Positions 63,127 through 64,000 of a stretch of DNA of 64,000 nucleotides are shown piece by piece. The stretch is from Asanoa iriomotensis (GTDB lineage Bacteria; Actinomycetota; Actinomycetes; Mycobacteriales; Micromonosporaceae), in NCBI RefSeq assembly GCF_016862515.1, contig NZ_BONC01000004.1, positions 1-64,000 of the forward strand. The letters run 5' to 3'. The position numbers and the translations under genes are program-made. The notes under the pieces were generated by a model. That model searched no databases, was not told where the DNA came from, and was given only the letters and a program-made list of their open reading frames with translations. The number at the start of each line of letters is the position of its first letter. The stretch's first letter is position 1.

Positions 63127-64000
63127 ATGGGGTCCACCCGCCTGCCCGGCACCCCCCGCCTGCTGCGGGCGCTCAACGACCGCGCCGCGCTTGAGCTCCT
63201 GCTCGCCCGCGGCCCGCTGACCCGCGCCCAGCTCGGCGAGCTGACCGGCCTGTCCAAGGTCACGGCGTCACAGCTCGTCGAGCGGCTGGAGGAGCGCGGC
63301 CTGGTCACCCGGGTCGGCGAGCAGGCCGGCGGCCGGGGCCCCAACGCACAGCTCTACGCCGTGCGCCCGGCCAGCGCGTACGTGGTCGGCGTCGACATCA
63401 CCGCGGACCGCGTGGTGGCCGCGTGCGCCGACATCACCGGCGCGGTGACCGGCCAGGTCGAAATGTCCACGAAGGACACCGACGACCCGGTCGGCGTGGT
63501 GCACGAGGCCGTGGTGCAGGCGGCCAGCAACGCGCACGCACAGCTCGCCAGCGTGCGCCGCGTGGTGCTGGGCACACCCGGCCTGGTCGACCCGGGCTCC
63601 GGCGACATCACGTTCGCCTTCAACCTGCCCCGCTGGCACCGCGGCCTGCTCGCCGCGCTCCGCGAGGACCTGCACACCCCGGTGGTCTTCGAGAACGACG
63701 TCAACCTGGCCGCGTGCGCCGAGGCGGAATACGGCGCGGCCGCCGGCGTCGACGACTTCGTGCTGGTCTGGGCCGACGTGGGTGTCGGCCTCGCGATCGT
63801 GCTCGGCGGCCGGCTGCACCACGGCAGCAGCGGTGCCGCTGGCGAGATCGGCTACCTGCCGGTGCCCGGCGTGCCGGTCAACCGCGACCAGTCGCGCCGG
63901 TCCCAGCCGCCGTTCGGCCAGCTCGCCGGCGCCGCTGCGCTGCGCACGGTGGCCCGCGAGCACGGCTTCCGCGGCTCGTCGGCGGCCGACGCGATCCGCG
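63127..64000 (+). CDS. ROK-family transcriptional regulator (partial, cut by window end)
   Basis: At least 291 aa, open at the right edge. The N-terminal winged helix reads LLLARGPLTRAQLGELTGLSKVTASQLVERLEERGLV. The ROK sugar-kinase-like fold follows: YVVGVDITADRVVAACADITG near residue 85, VVFENDVNLAACAEAEYG near 183 and the signature VGVGLAIVLGGRLHHGSSGAAGEIGYLPV near 220. Such NagC/Mlc-like regulators sense amino sugars. Divergence from nagZ and the palindrome between suggest that it controls cell-wall amino-sugar recycling. AGAGGA precedes the ATG by 6 nt. Confidence 0.88.
   Translation, partial: MGSTRLPGTPRLLRALNDRAALELLLARGPLTRAQLGELTGLSKVTASQLVERLEERGLVTRVGEQAGGRGPNAQLYAVRPASAYVVGVDITADRVVAACADITGAVTGQVEMSTKDTDDPVGVVHEAVVQAASNAHAQLASVRRVVLGTPGLVDPGSGDITFAFNLPRWHRGLLAALREDLHTPVVFENDVNLAACAEAEYGAAAGVDDFVLVWADVGVGLAIVLGGRLHHGSSGAAGEIGYLPVPGVPVNRDQSRRSQPPFGQLAGAAALRTVAREHGFRGSSAADAIR

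Overview
The window is a very GC-rich stretch of actinobacterial chromosome. Its features point to a Micromonosporaceae-type actinomycete (inference): a linked ligA - gatCAB - mnmA - cysteine desulfurase - etfAB block, an AfsR/SARP-type regulator with NB-ARC and TPR modules, an F420-type (LLM class) oxidoreductase, GTG starts, many GTGA/ATGA gene overlaps, and at least thirteen genes with a TAnnnT-like box 6-8 nt before the start codon, as in leaderless mRNAs. I see no rRNA, tRNA, CRISPR array, intact transposase or phage gene.

Layout. 0-8 kb: a possible edge fragment, a MoaD-like protein overlapping a BNR/Asp-box propeller gene, a PH-like protein, a 2-hydroxyacid dehydrogenase with a decayed copy of its 3' end beside it, a GT-C membrane glycosyltransferase, an MFS exporter with a divergent ArsR-like regulator, and a hotdog thioesterase. 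8-19 kb: two membrane GGDEF-EAL proteins flank gatC-gatA-gatB, a fused double MarR protein and a patch of decayed genes. Four copies of an ~75 bp intergenic repeat lie in 2.2-15 kb, three of them directly after plus-strand stop codons. 19-22.4 kb: ligA and a MetE-like protein. 22.4-30.4 kb: a tightly packed gene set described below. 30.4-36.7 kb: a TetR/hydrolase pair around a clear operator, GNAT, RibD/DHFR-like, methyltransferase and FkbM genes. 36.8-42.3 kb: a 25-codon leader ORF and ferric-reductase-like flavoprotein, mnmA, cysteine desulfurase, etfA and etfB. 42.5-50.2 kb: small membrane proteins, GNAT, the AfsR-like regulator, paired DUF6232-type proteins and enoyl-CoA hydratase. 50.3-64 kb: a membrane-anchored short Hsp70, a TPP enzyme, a coiled-coil protein, ribokinase, LLM oxidoreductase, ABC ATPase, a degenerate ApbE, a Tat lipoprotein beta-lactamase-fold hydrolase, EamA, TetR, NagZ and a ROK regulator cut by the window end.

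The most interesting part is the divergent unit at 22435-30406. Eight plus-strand genes, mostly overlapping by 4-8 nt, encode an MDR-family dehydrogenase, a PTPS/QueD homologue without its catalytic residues, a GT4 glycosyltransferase, a methyltransferase, an LPG-synthase-type membrane protein, a stand-alone RibD-type reductase, a GTP cyclohydrolase II and a membrane alkaline-phosphatase-superfamily enzyme. A CDP-alcohol phosphotransferase faces them. The cyclohydrolase has Met where riboflavin-pathway enzymes have the active-site Tyr (E. coli Tyr105). That change is known from Streptomyces coelicolor SCO6655, which stops at the formamidopyrimidine FAPy. No lumazine synthase, riboflavin synthase, QueE or QueC is present. 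My inference is that this is an undescribed pathway turning GTP-derived pyrimidine into a glycosylated, possibly membrane-linked product. It sits inside the otherwise housekeeping ligA-mnmA neighbourhood.
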